A stretch of 43,465 bases of DNA from Haplomitrium mnioides (GCA_049999725.1 JBNGIS010017004.1:1-43465); one strand, 5' to 3'. Shown: positions 21,323 to 31,747, numbered from the stretch's first letter. A program made the numbers and translations. The notes: generated by a model from the letters alone, not told the origin.

Positions 21323-22524
21323 TTAATGTTGTTGTAAATGGAGGAGTCGTCTGACTTTGGCATCGGATTGTCCGTTTTGTTGGTCAAAGGCTAATAGCAA
21401 GTGTTGGTGACGTATTAAGTTGTCCTCAAGTTTGGGTTGTACAACTTTGTCCTCTTGTGTTAGATGTGGAAAAGAATCTTCAAAGAATTGACAGTTTGTG
21501 AATGAAGACTTAAACACATCAGAGGTTGAGGGTTCAAGATATCGGATGATAGAAGGAGATTCAAAACATATATATATGCCTTTTTGACGTTGTGGTCCCA
21601 TCTTTGTTTGGTGTGGTCCTAAGATTAAGACAAGTACGAGGCAGCCAAATGTGTGTAGATGTGATATATCTGCTGGAATTCCTACTACAAGTTGGTGTGG
21701 GGAATTCTTATTGAATTCAGATGGTTTGTGACACAATAGAGATGCTTTGTACATAATTGCATGTCCCCAAGCAGTGGTGGGAAGGTTTGAATTCAAGAGT
21801 AATGGTCTTGCTATGAGTTGTATTCTCTTAATAGCAGATTTTGCAATGCCATTTTGAAAGCATACATGTGGAACTGCATATTGTATCTCTATGCCAGCAG
21901 ATGTGCAAAAATTGTCAAAAGTTTGTGAAGAGAATTCTCCGGTATTGTCCACTCTCAGATTTCTGATTTGGTAATCAGATAATTGTGCTGAGAGTTTCAA
22001 GATTTTAGACAATAGGTTTGGGAAGACCATTTTTTGGTTGTGAGAAAGGATACTTCTGACCATTTGGATGGTGCATCTATGGTGACAAGGAAGTATCGAA
22101 ATGGTCCTAAAGGTGGGTGGATAGGTCCACAGACATCAGCGTGGATTCTCTCTAGGAATCGAGGAATTGTGATTGATGTTTTGTTATGAGAAGGTGCAAT
22201 TCTCAGTTTTCCTTATGCGCATGCTAAGCATGGGTTATCTAATAGCAGCGGGTGCATGTTTTGTGGTATGCCTTTGTTATCATTTTTGATGCGATAGAAT
22301 ATGTCTTGGTCTGGATGCCCTAGGCGGTTGTGCCATGTGAGAGCTGTGGGGACCGGTTTTGTGGAAACATGATTTGAGTATATTTTAGTAGTGTACAGCC
22401 CAAGTGGTGATAGTGAGAAGGATTCACATATGTCAAAGCGTGTTGTTGTTGGACTCAGGATATAGAGGACTTGAGTGCTCCGAAAAGATCTAGTTTGAAT
22501 GTGAAAACCGTTTTGTCATATATC
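21323..22524 (-). pseudogene. Integrase of copia-1
   Basis: The zinc-binding region on the minus strand (about 22345-22200) reads WHNRLGHPDQDIFYRIKN and NPCLACA.GK, the HHCC module. The catalytic core has ERIHADVCGPIHPP (first Asp) and LRVDNTGEFSSQTFDNF (second Asp). The DD35E glutamate is Lys in NGIAKSAIKR (codon 21841-21839), an inactivating change. The C-terminal part HTFGCLVLVLILGPHQTKMG and GIYICFESPSIIRYLEPSTS is well preserved. A frameshift separates the pieces near 22040. Confidence 0.88.
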
Positions 22525-22944
22525 CTAGAAATTGATAAGGTTCTTGGTTGCTCCAGGTGCATAAATTGCAGATTTGATATCTAGTCTAATTCCATTTGGA
22601 AATAGTATAGTTGCTAGACCATGTCCTTCTTCAATTTGATTGTGCCCGGAAATTGTTGTCATAGGCTTGGAAGAAGGTTTGATCGAGGAGAAGTATTGTT
22701 GGTCTTGCAATATGGTGTGCGAAGATCTATTGTCTACAATGCAGGTTATTTCATAGTCATTTTTTTGGTTTGACAGATATGAATAAGTCATGTGACTTTC
22801 AGGATGTAGATTGTGTTGAGAATATACATCCATATCTGTCAATTCCAATAAGTTGCCATGTATCTCGTGGTTGTAAGGTTTGATGCTTTGTTGGTATAGT
22901 CGCGCTAGGTGCGCTGGTACTGTACAAGTGGGGCATGTGTGCAA
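22525..22944 (-). pseudogene. Gag zinc-knuckle end and protease of copia-1
   Basis: The open frame starts at the second half of the knuckle (CPTCTVPAHLARLYQQS), which aligns with the VCRVPAHLVKLY region of copia-2. The rest of Gag is absent upstream. The protease active-site block reads CIVDNRSSHTIL where copia-2 has CIVDSGSSHTIL, so Asp-Ser-Gly is now Asp-Asn-Arg (22734-22726). The C-terminal FPNGIRLDIKSAIYAPGATK block is intact. Confidence 0.8.
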
Positions 22945-24305
22945 TCAAAGATAATCAAGAGATTGGTTGAGAAAGTTGAACCTCAAAGTTTTGGAACATA
23001 AAGTGAGAGATCTTTAAGTGGCAAGATGCAATGTTGTCCTTCCATTGAATGCTGATATAGCGCTATGTAGTCGTCTGCGTGAAGGTATATTTCATCAAAA
23101 GTATCTCTGATTGAGTCTTCGTTGCTGCTTGGACAAGTGAGTTGAGCTTGTGCACAGGTATGTGTCGCTTGGGCCTTGTCTCTTCCCTTTCTTGATGGTG
23201 CTCATGTTGTGAGAGACAGTAGAGAACCAAAACAATAACAAGGTAATACCAAAAATTGAGAAGGAAAGAACAATAGAAAGGGGAGGAAAGCTTGGATGCT
23301 TATCCTTTAATGTTAGAAACAAATGAAGGAAGGTAAGATGAAAGAGTCCAGTGTTGGGGTTCGTATACTCTACTGTCGAAGAAGAACGAGTGTACACGCT
23401 GGTGTTGTCTCTTGTGCTTGATAGTTCCTAGCAAAGAAAATGGAGGAGACAAGGGTCTCACAAAGAACCACTAATTGCAATAGTGAGGAGAGATAGCAAT
23501 GAAAACAGAACAAAATAGGAGAGTATGACCTGAACAGAAGAACGGAAGCGGGTGGACAACTGCATCCTATCCTAGGTGAGGAACAAAGAAAGAAAAAAAA
23601 GAAGGATACAATGCAGGTCGGCCTTGGACAAGCGTAGGATGTTGTGGTGCTTTGCTAGAGTCGACGAGGAAAGAAGGTAGTAAACCAATGTTGCGTTGAT
23701 GTCATCAAATGGAGGTAAACAGAAGAAAGGAAAGGTCACCCGTGAGGTTGCAATAGGGAGTGATATTGTTGAGTAGAGGGCAGAAGGGTCCCCAAGTGGG
23801 TACAACGAAGTGTCACCAAGCAAGAAGGTCAGTATCCATCAAGCAGAAAGAAACAGTAAGAGGTTCACCGAATAAGAAACACGAGGTCGTCGAGTGAATG
23901 CGCCAAGCGTTGTCAAACCAAAGAGAGAGGATAGTCAAGTAGAGGAACAAGAAATTGCAAGGTAGAGTGTCAAGCCGCGGCAGGGTCAACGAAGAGCAGG
24001 AGAAAAAAACGTTTGAACAAAGTGAGCTAGGGTTGCAAAGGTGAGCGCGCCCTAGTTTGTACGGGAGGCGTTCAAAAGAGAAAAAAATGAATGGATGGGG
24101 AGCAAAATGGTGGGAGGGAAAAAAAGGAAATGTGCGCTAGAGAAAAAAAACAGGTAAGGAAAGAATGTCGCCGCACAGAAGTGAGGAAAAAAAATTCAAC
24201 GTCAAGAGAGAGGAAAAGTGAATGTGCAAAAAAATGATGAGTACACGGGAGCTTCCTCAAAGGCTGGTGGAGATAGAGCTTATGCGGAAAAAATTTCTGT
24301 GGAGT
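22945..24305 (-). other. Leader of copia-1, with gag deleted
   Basis: About 1.35 kb lie between the PBS and the surviving Gag tail. The PBS-proximal part, on the element strand, is T-tract-rich and pyrimidine-rich like the leader of copia-2. Capsid blocks present in copia-2 at 26524-27120 cannot be found, so most of gag has been deleted or replaced. Open frames here are short and low-complexity, and I do not regard them as genes. Confidence 0.6.
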
Positions 24306-24321
24306 CCCTTGTGCCGATAAC
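24306..24321 (-). other. Putative primer-binding site of copia-1
   Basis: Directly inside the 5' LTR the element strand reads TGTTATCGGCACAAGG. At the same place copia-2 has CGTTATCAGCACGACGG. The position and conservation mark it as the tRNA primer site. It is not the standard initiator Met 3'-end complement and I cannot assign the tRNA. Confidence 0.6.
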
Positions 24322-24428
24322 ATGTTATCGCATGAGCACTGCACACATATACATGGGAGTTTCTAAGACGAATGAGTAGAATAGATCGTGGATGACTACT
24401 TACATAGGGTATATATATATGTCCTTAT
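24322..24428 (-). repeat. Copia-1 5' LTR, main part
   Basis: Matches 18150-18257, starting TGTTATCGCATGAG. It is cut by copia-2 after CCTTAT. The last four bases (aata) are at 32329-32332 beyond the second target-site copy. An extra TA in the TATATATA run distinguishes it from the 3' LTR. Confidence 0.9.
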
Positions 24429-24577
24429 TGTTATAGAACATAGTATACCCCTATATATAGAATGGAATGGATGTGTAGATAAGGGGGACATTCGATCCCT
24501 CACGAGGATTCTCTCTATTGATCAATACACAAAGTATCGTTGGGCGCATTACTCTGTGTGTGACTCTCTCTACAACA
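24429..24577 (+). repeat. Copia-2 5' LTR (149 bp)
   Basis: Begins TGTTATAGAACATAG and ends CTCTCTACAACA. CCCCTATATATAG near 24448 is a plausible TATA box, and TCTCTCTATTGATCAATACAC lies near the likely start of the transcript. One difference separates it from the 3' LTR. Confidence 0.95.
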
Positions 24578-24592
24578 CGTTATCAGCACGAC
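24578..24592 (+). other. Putative primer-binding site of copia-2
   Basis: CGTTATCAGCACGAC follows the LTR directly and is shared in altered form with copia-1. The cognate tRNA was not identified. Confidence 0.65.
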
Positions 24593-26523
24593 GGACTCTA
24601 CGAGAATTTTTTTTTCCTCACACAGATCCTTACAGGGACTACTCTACGCTCCAGCATTCCAGCTTACATTTTTTTTCTCCCCGTCTACTCCATTTTTTTT
24701 CTCCTACGCAGACGATCGATTGCGCAGGTGCACATTCAAAAAAAAAAAAAAAACACACGAATTTTTTCTCTCTTCCTATCTCTCTCTTCACGCATTCCTA
24801 GACACCAATTTTTTTTTCTTTCTTCCTTCTCTTCAAGCTTCCCATTTTTTTTTCGCTACTCTCCCCCCCCCCGGTCGACCTAGGATTCTCCTTCGCGGTT
24901 GCGTGTTTCTCCTTGCATTTCTGCGGCTACGCTCTGGTTCTTCCTCGCGGATGCATCTTTCTCCTTGCATACTTTGGGCTGCGTTTCTCCTGGCATCTTC
25001 GCGGCTGCGTTTTCGTCTGGCATCCTCACGGCTGCGCTTCTTCTGGCATATCTGTGGCTGCGCTCTGTTTTTTTTCTTCACGGCTACGTTCTCTCCTTGC
25101 ATTTCTGCGGCTGTGCTCAGGTTTTCTTCTGCGGCTATGCTCTATGGTCTCCTCACGGTTAAACCTTGCGACTCGTGGCGAATGTGCGCTCCTTTTTTCT
25201 CTTTGGCTCCTTGCAGCTACGGTTTCCTCTCTCCCTCACGCTTTTCTTTGTGACTTTGTGGCTCCTCGCGCTTTTCTTTGTGGCTTTGGGGCTCCTCGCG
25301 CTTGTTCTTTGTGGTTTTGCAGCACCTCGCGCTTGTGTTTTGTGGCTTTGTGGCTACTCGCAGCGATTTCCTTTTCCCTGTTTCTCGAGATTGTGCCTGG
25401 TAGCCCGGCTCCTAGCAGCTACGCTTGGCGACTCCTTGCGGCCGTGCCTAAAGCTACCTATTGGTGACTCAGTGTTTATGCCCTCATTAGAGGCTCATTA
25501 CGACGGTATTTTCTGCCCTTTTCTCACGGCGAAGATTGTTTATGCTCCCGTCAACTCTCATTAAACGACCTTTACCTGGTGACTTTGACCCTTTGTTCCC
25601 TGGTGACGTTGATCCATTGCTCCATCAACGGTTTTGCTCCTGCAATCGACATCTATTTCATTTCCGTTTTTCCTTTTTCTCTGATTCATCTTTTGGGTCC
25701 TCTCCTCGTCTCTATCGACCTATTTGCGGCCCTCTCTGAGCTCCATATATCTCTTAGCTGTGGTGGAAGGAACCAATCCGATTCATCTGACACCAGGTTT
25801 TTCTCTCTCTTCCTGACTGCCAAATTTTCCTTTTTTTTTCTCACTTCAGCCCTCTGCTCCCTATCCTATGTTTTGGTGAAATGAACGGCTGATACACATC
25901 AGGCCCTGTGTGTGTTTTGAAAACTTGTCACCCCAACTGAGAGTGCATCTCAGGTTTAATGGTTTAGAGGTATCACAATCCCATCCTCTCTAGAACTGGT
26001 TAACAGGACATTGGAGCTACCCTGACACATTCCACTGCAAATTTCTCATACCTGCATATTTCACAGGACCCCTAGATCCCCTGACCGATCTCCACTTTAG
26101 TACTACCTGGTGGAAACCCATTCCACACCTAGACACATACTACTGACACACTCTGCAGGACAAATTAAAGGTGGACCAAGACTAACAAAGAAGACGAACG
26201 AGCAACGCCGGAGACACTGGGCAACTTCCATTTTCAACTCAACTATTTTACAGGGTAGTTTCTAGTCTAGACCTAAATTTTCTTTTTAGCACATTCACTT
26301 ATATTCTTTTCCTTTCAGTTCAACAGTACTTCACTTTCGCTTCAGTTATTTTGATTTCCTGCATTAAGAAGAAAACATAAACACGTACAGGGATATTTAA
26401 AGTTACCCGATTTTCCGGGCAACACGCAGTCTTGACCCAACTGCGCATTTCTATTCCTCTCTTCCGTTCTTGTCCATACCCTGTACCTTTCGGTCTTCTG
26501 TATTACACAGAACACTCCCTACC
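24593..26523 (+). other. Long leader of copia-2 (about 1.9 kb) without a credible gene
   Basis: This stretch runs from the PBS to the gag ATG. It starts with T-tracts and A-tracts (24608-24870), continues with a GC-rich minisatellite (24890-25375, listed separately) and ends as ordinary unique sequence. The overlapping open frames here are Leu/Arg/Cys-rich translations of the repeat in several frames at once, which argues against coding. Such a leader normally holds dimerisation and packaging signals, and this one is unusually long. Confidence 0.7.
24890..25375 (+). repeat. Two-part GC-rich minisatellite in the copia-2 leader
   Basis: The first part (to about 25160) repeats a degenerate unit of about 26 bases, such as TGGCATCCTCACGGCTGCGC followed by TTCTTC, around a CGGCTGCG core. 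The second part (about 25245-25370) repeats a 30-31-base unit with CTCCTCGCGCTT and TTTGTGGCTTTG blocks, roughly four copies. The strand is strongly pyrimidine-biased and more GC-rich than the surrounding DNA. Confidence 0.75.
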
Positions 26524-27470
26524 ATGAACCCAGTAGGTTCCCTCAAGTTTCAGGCTCTGAAACTCGACGGCTCAAACTACTTGCCATGGTCACTAGATAT
26601 CACTACCTACTTAACGTCAAAAGGGATACGTAACATATTAATCAATGGTGAGGGCACCAGCCCACGGATGCTGCCAGAGCACTCATCCTAATACACCACC
26701 ATCTGGTAGAACCACTTAGGTTACAATACCTGAATTACAACAACCCCCGATTACTCTGGGACGAGCTCAAACTCAGATTTGGTCACCTGACCTCTATTCC
26801 CCTACCTGCAGCTAGACACGATTGGATCAACTTGCGAGTCCAAGACCATACCTCCATCGTGAACTACAATAGTGAACTATTCCGAATAGTTTCACAATTG
26901 GCAATCTGCGGACACCCTGTTTCTGACGAAGAACAAATAGAGAAAACTCTATCGACATTTCCGGTATCCAACCTCATTCTTGCATCCCAATACCGCAACA
27001 TGCGTTTCACCCGATATTCGGAATTGATAGCATACATGCTATTAGCAGAGAAACACCAACTACTTCTGGTGGAAAATGCGAAAAAGCGCCCCCCTGGCTC
27101 TGCGGCATTACCGGCAAATCCATAATCGCACTTCACCAGATTCCAATCTCACTCCAGGAACCGAAACCTTGAACCACGCAGAGGTAGAGGAAGAGGAAGA
27201 GGAAGAGGTAGGGGAAACCCTTACTTCAAGGGGAGCACCAGACCTCCAACCCCCACTCGAACCACATCCTTCGGCAACCGAGATCAAAATTTCAGACGTC
27301 ACAACTCAACCACACCTAAACGTAGACAATGCTCCTGGCCCACCAGAGGCGGACGACATCAAACAGGACGCCACAGAAATTTCTCACAACAGAGAAATTC
27401 ACAGACTTCATGCCATAGATGTGGCACTTGCGGACATACACAATCAGTATGTCGAGTACCAGCACACCTT
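26524..27470 (+). pseudogene. Gag of copia-2
   Basis: ATG at 26524 opens MNPVGSLKFQALKLDGSNYL and PWSLDITTYLTSKG, the standard copia Gag N-terminus. A frameshift near 26660-26680 moves to the next frame. That frame continues through LLWDELKLRFGHLTSIPLPA and STFPVSNLILASQYRNM, the UBN2-type capsid. A TAA at 27123-27125 follows. Then come (RG)n from 27177 (RRGRGRGRGRGRGNPYF), probably RNA-binding, and an intact zinc knuckle CHRCGTCGHTQSVC at 27411-27452 (CX2CX4HX4C). Gag packages the element RNA. One frameshift and one stop disable this copy. Confidence 0.88.
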
Positions 27471-27926
27471 GTCAAACTTTACCACAATAGCCTCAAATAC
27501 TCACAACCAGAAGTACATGGAAATCTATCGGAAATCGCAGATGTCGATGATTTCCCGACTTACAACCTACAACCAGAGAGCCATACCCTACAACGTTCAG
27601 GTCCAACTCACACAGAACAATACAAAAACACTTGTATTGTTGACAGTGGTTCATCACATACTATACTGCAGGACCAAAAACACTTCACTTCGGTAACCCC
27701 GTCCTCAAGACCTATGACCACCATTTCTGATCATAACCAAATAGAAGAAGGATATGGACCAGCGACCATCCATTTCCCGAACGGAACCAAACTCAGCATA
27801 GCATCTGCCATCTATGCTCCTACAGCAACCAGAAACCTCATAAGCTTCCGAGACATCCGACAAAACGGATTTCATATCCAAACCGGGAACACATGACACA
27901 CTGAAGCCCTCCACATACTGTTACCC
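27471..27926 (+). pseudogene. Protease of copia-2
   Basis: In the same frame as the zinc knuckle. The active site CIVDSGSSHTIL is intact, with Asp-Ser-Gly at 27642-27650. It is followed by MTTISDHNQIEEGYGPATIH and ASAIYAPTATRNLISF, the usual copia protease end. A TGA at 27894-27896 interrupts the link to integrase, probably CGA to TGA. This aspartic protease would process the polyprotein in the particle. Confidence 0.88.
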
Positions 27927-28925
27927 ATGACTAACGGTATGCAAGTACAAGAAACGTTTTCCCTATCCCCACCAGGCCTATGCACAACAGAAATCCACTC
28001 ATATCATGCATCAATAATCAAGTTATCGGATGCACAACTATGGCATAACCGATTAGGATACCCGGGCAAGGACATGTTCTACCGACTCAAACATGACAGT
28101 ATCGGGATTCCAGACAATATCCACACTATACGCTCCCCATGCATGGCATGCGCACAAGGCAAACTACAACTTGCCCCTTCAAAACGAAGAACTACAAATA
28201 CAATACCTCGTTTTCTAGAACGGATCCACGCAGACATATGTGGACCCATCCACCCCCCATCAGGGCCCTTCAGATACTTCCTTGTAGCCATCGATGCATC
28301 ATCCAAATGGTCACAAGTGTCATTACTGACGACCAAGAACATGGTCTTCCCTAAACTCTTGTCACAAATACTCAAACTATCGACACAATTCCCTGATTAT
28401 CCAATCAGAAACCTGCGAGTAGACAATGCAAGCGAATTCACATCATCAACATTCGATGATTTCTGCTCATCTGCAGGAATTGACGTTCAATACTCTGTCC
28501 CACACGTTCATTTTTAGAATGGCATAGCTGAATCCGCGATCAAACACATACAACTGATCGCCAGACCATTATTACTGAACACTAGCCTCCCCACGTCTGC
28601 ATGGGGACATGCGGTGATACACGCAGCAACACTAATCAAACTAAGACCATCTGCATTCAACCAAAACTCTCCTCACCATCTAGCAGTCGGGATATCTGCC
28701 AACATTTCACACATTCGGACATTTGGATGCCTTGTTCTTGTACCCATTCTCGGTCCACACAAAACAAAAATGGGACCACAAAGACAAAAAGGGATATACA
28801 TTGGTTATGAATCCCCGTCTATCATCCGATACCTTGAACCCACAACGTCAGACGTTTTCAAATCTCGATTTGCAGACTGTCAGTTCTTCGAAGATGTTTT
28901 CCCACCTCTAATGCTCGAAGACTAA
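27927..28925 (+). pseudogene. Integrase of copia-2
   Basis: The zinc module begins LWHNRLGYPGKDMF (His codon 28044) and ends SPCMACAQGK. The catalytic triad is complete: Asp at 28233 (HADICGP), Asp at 28422 (RVDNASEF) and Glu at 28530 (NGIAESAIKH). The last two have 35 residues between them, the DD35E spacing. A TAG at 28515-28517 (expected Gln) falls just before the Glu, and TAA at 28923 ends the frame. FGCLVLVPILGPHKTKMGPQ and GIYIGYESPSIIRYLEPTTS form the C-terminal domain. It would insert the cDNA, producing the 5-bp duplication seen here. Confidence 0.9.
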
Positions 28926-29870
28926 GCTGAGAAAGCACATCCTGATAACCTGATATGGCACAATAAATCACTACTCAACCCTGATCCTAGAACAAGACAG
29001 TCATAATACAAAGTTCAGAGACTTCTACACTTACAACAAACACTAATCAAAATGCCGGACGCATTCAACGATGTGGCAAACCTCACCAAATCTCATGTGG
29101 AAGCAGCAAATGCCCCTGCAAGACTACAAAAGGATTCCATAACAGCGACTGATATTGCACCTAAAGCCAAAAAAGGCCGACCATTAGGCTCCAAAAACAA
29201 ACCGAAAACACCAACATCATTACTGGCTAGCCCTGGATTACAACAATGCCCAAACCCAATTCAAAGAACTCTTCATACCCGCACAATCCCAGAAAATGAA
29301 GAAATTGCGATCGACTATACATTTACTGGTCATGTCTGGAAACGTGACCAAACCGACATGGATGACATGTTTGCCTACTCAGTATCCCAGACTATAGACA
29401 ACACCATACCCGATCCTATATCAGTACAGGACGCACAATCAAGGTTGGATTGGCCACAATGGGAAAAAGCCATAAACTCAGAACTGGACTCACTGATACA
29501 TCGGCAAGTATTCGGATCAGTCATACCTGCCTCATTAGACATGAAACTGATAGACTACAGATTTATACTTGTCCGAAAGAGAAATGCAAAAGGCGAAGTC
29601 ACCAGATACAAAGCAAGACTCGTCGCGAAAGGATACACGCAAATCCCGGGAAAAGATTACAATATGACATATTCACCAGTCATGGATACGATTACATACA
29701 GATACATGATTGCATTTGCAATCCAACGAAACCTGATCATGCATATCATGGATGTCATTACTACCTACCTGTACGGCATACTCGACACTCAAATCTTCAT
29801 GAAGGCACCCCCTGAGCTCATATCCAGGATATCATTCCACATTGAGGGGGAGAAACAACAATATGAATGT
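28926..29870 (+). pseudogene. AT-hook linker and RT N-terminal part of copia-2
   Basis: Open from 29052. The linker holds KKGRPLGSKNKPK (about 29167-29205), an AT-hook-like motif shared with copia-1. RT begins WPQWEKAINSELDSLIHRQV and continues YRFILVRKRNAKGEVTRYKA, RLVAKGYTQIPGKDYNMTYS, then MDVITTYLYGILDTQIFMKA. The motif A Asp codon is 29751-29753. After PPELISRISFHIEGE, where a normal copia RT would run directly into VCKL.KSLYGLKQ, the GPFV array begins. A TAA at 29005 separates this piece from integrase. Confidence 0.9.
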
Positions 29871-30302
29871 GGACCTTTTGTCCCTCAAGGCCAGAAACAG
29901 GAAAGTGGACCTTTTGTCCCTCAAGGCCAACAATATGAATGTGGACCTTTTGTCCCTCAAGGCCAGAAACATGAAAGTGGACCTTTTGTCCCTCAAGGCC
30001 AGAAACATGAAAGTGGACCTTTTGTCCCTCAAGGCCAACAATATGAATGTGGACCTTTTGTCCCTCAAGGCCAGAAACATGAAAGCGGACCTTTTGTCCA
30101 TCAAGGCCAGAAAAGTGAGAGTAGACCTTTTGTCACTCACAAACACACAAATCAACAGAGACATCTTGTCTCTCACGGCCAATATTCTGTAGAAGGACCT
30201 ATCGTCCAAAAAGGATATATGAATCAAAGAAGATATTCTGTCCATAACGACATCATAACAACACAAGGACCTTCTATCCTTATGACGAAACGGAAATGCC
30301 AT
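29871..30302 (+). repeat. Twelve 36-bp (12-residue) GPFV units inside copia-2 RT
   Basis: Units start at 29871, 29907, 29943, 29979, 30015, 30051, 30087, 30123, 30159, 30195, 30231 and 30267, exactly 36 bases apart. Typical unit peptides are GPFVPQGQKHES and GPFVPQGQQYEC. Later units drift (RPFVTHKHTNQQ, RHLVSHGQYSVE, GPIVQKGYMNQR, RYSVHNDIITTQ, GPSILMTKRKCH). The frame is that of RT motif A. At the DNA level each early unit begins GGACCTTTTGTCC, a GGAC/GTCC inverted repeat. Confidence 0.97.
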
Positions 30303-30382
30303 GAGACGGATGAAATGCTACAGACAGCTCCAAATAGATCATATATAAGCCAGCACATAAGCTGAGCATGAATCACAACATT

Positions 30383-30526
30383 GGACCTTCAGTCCCTACA
30401 TATGATCTACTAGACAAGAAACAGTACACTGGGCCTTTAGTCCAGCCGGCAAAGAAGATGTACAACAAACATCAAATGGGACCTTTAGTCCCACATCACC
30501 CAGACAGAGACATACAAGTGGCGGAG
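30383..30526 (+). repeat. Three 48-bp (16-residue) GPxV units inside copia-2 RT
   Basis: Units start at 30383 (GPSVPTYDLLDKKQYT), 30431 (GPLVQPAKKMYNKHQM) and 30479 (GPLVPHHPDRD...), exactly 48 bases apart, in the frame of the downstream RT. They follow the 36-bp array after 80 bases (30303-30382) that contain one indel and stops. Copia-1 has five units of the same 48-bp period at the equivalent place. Confidence 0.92.
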
Positions 30527-31747
30527 AAATCTATGGCCACAAACGGGACATCCTCAAAAATATCAGACCAGAAGATGGCTGTACAAGTCCTGCGATCAAT
30601 GTACGGACTTAAACAGAGCGGTCGAAACTGGTATCAAAGATTCATGTCAGAAATGATGGCGCTAAACTTCACCAATGAGGACATTGCACCATGCCTCTTT
30701 ATGAAACAGGACAACCCTGAATACATAATAGTAGCAATATATGTAGATGACATTAACATTTTTGGCACACCACGACTAGCCAACGACACCATTGAGAAAC
30801 TGAAGGACATATTCGAAATGCGAGACATTGGGGAACCCGACTTCTGCTTGGGAATACAGTTTGAACATCTACCGGATGGAATCCTAATCCATCAATCCAC
30901 TTATATGTCCAAAATCCTTAAACAATTCAACATGGATAAAGCTCACCCAACGAGCACCCCTATGGAAGTACGATCATCAGATCCTACGAAGGACATGTTC
31001 TCAAAAAGGAAAGAAACAGAACAGACACTGGGACCTGAAAAACCGTACCTCTCAGCAATAGGAGCATTGATGTACCTGGCGAATCAAACAAGACCAGACA
31101 TAGCTTTCGCTGTAAACTTACTTGCAAGACACAGTTCCCAACCGACTATACGTCTTTGGAACGGCATCAAAAGAATTTTTATATACCTTAAAGGTACCAC
31201 AGACATGGGACTGTTCTTCCCGAAAACTGCCGACCATGACATTATAGGATATGCTGATGCAGGATACCTATCTGACCCAGATGACGCAAAGTCACAAACG
31301 GGCTATGTATTCCTTAAAGGAGGCGCAGCAATATCATGGAAAAGCACCAAACAGACAATCACGACCACCTCTACAAACCATGCAGAGATAATCGCTCTAT
31401 ACAAAGCAAGTAGAGAGTGCATTTGGTTACGACAACTCATTGACCATATCAACTCCAACACAAGCCAACCACTTATCCAGGAACCTACATCTATATTTGA
31501 GGACAACAAGCCATGTGTTGACCAAATCGCTCAAGGTTTCATCAAAGGCGATAGAATAAAACATATAGCTCCAAAATTTTTCTATACCCATGAACAACAT
31601 AATGACAAAATCAAGGTACAATGGATACCAAGTAAGCTGAACAGAGCTGATATGTTTACAAAACCTCTACCTCCCGCTCTACACAAAGAGCACACAGAGG
31701 GTATTGGTCTCAGAAAACTGTCTGAAATACTCAAAGAAGATGCATAA
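30527..31747 (+). pseudogene. RT C-terminal half and RNase H of copia-2
   Basis: The frame, open from 30368 to 31747, continues MAVQVLRSMYGLKQSGRNWY (Tyr of YGLKQ at 30602). The intact catalytic box YVDD is at 30740-30751 and the palm/thumb segment LGIQFEHLPDGILIHQSTYM follows. RNase H has IIGYADAGYLSDPDDAKSQT, NHAEIIALYKASRECIWLRQ and EDNKPCVDQIAQGF, so its acidic residues are present. NRADMFTKPLPPALH is the usual C-terminus, ending with TAA at 31747. This half is fully open. The polymerase as a whole is broken only by the indel between the two repeat arrays and by upstream stops. Confidence 0.92.

Noticed and set aside
23572-24344. Minus-strand open frames in the copia-1 leader
   Set aside because: Low-complexity Phe/Leu/Ser-rich translations of a pyrimidine-rich leader with no start context or domain.
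24720-25884. Several overlapping Leu/Arg/Cys-rich open frames in the copia-2 leader
   Set aside because: Three frames are open over the same GC-rich minisatellite, as expected of repeat composition. There is no domain and they precede gag within a retrotransposon leader.
29842-30192. Plus-strand frame with VDLLSLKARN repeats over the same array
   Set aside because: An alternative frame of the same 36-bp units. The GPFV frame is continuous with RT motif A and is the one shared with copia-1.
29832-30302. Minus-strand open frame of 156 codons over the GPFV array (LALRDKRST repeats)
   Set aside because: It is the antisense of the 36-bp repeat, which stays open because every unit is a multiple of three. 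The RT frame on the plus strand explains the region.
30303-30382. Intein or intron explanation for the RT insertion
   Set aside because: I saw no intein motifs and no clear matching GT...AG borders shared by both elements at the array edges. The GPFV frame is kept in copia-1, which an intron would not require. Not excluded without RNA data.
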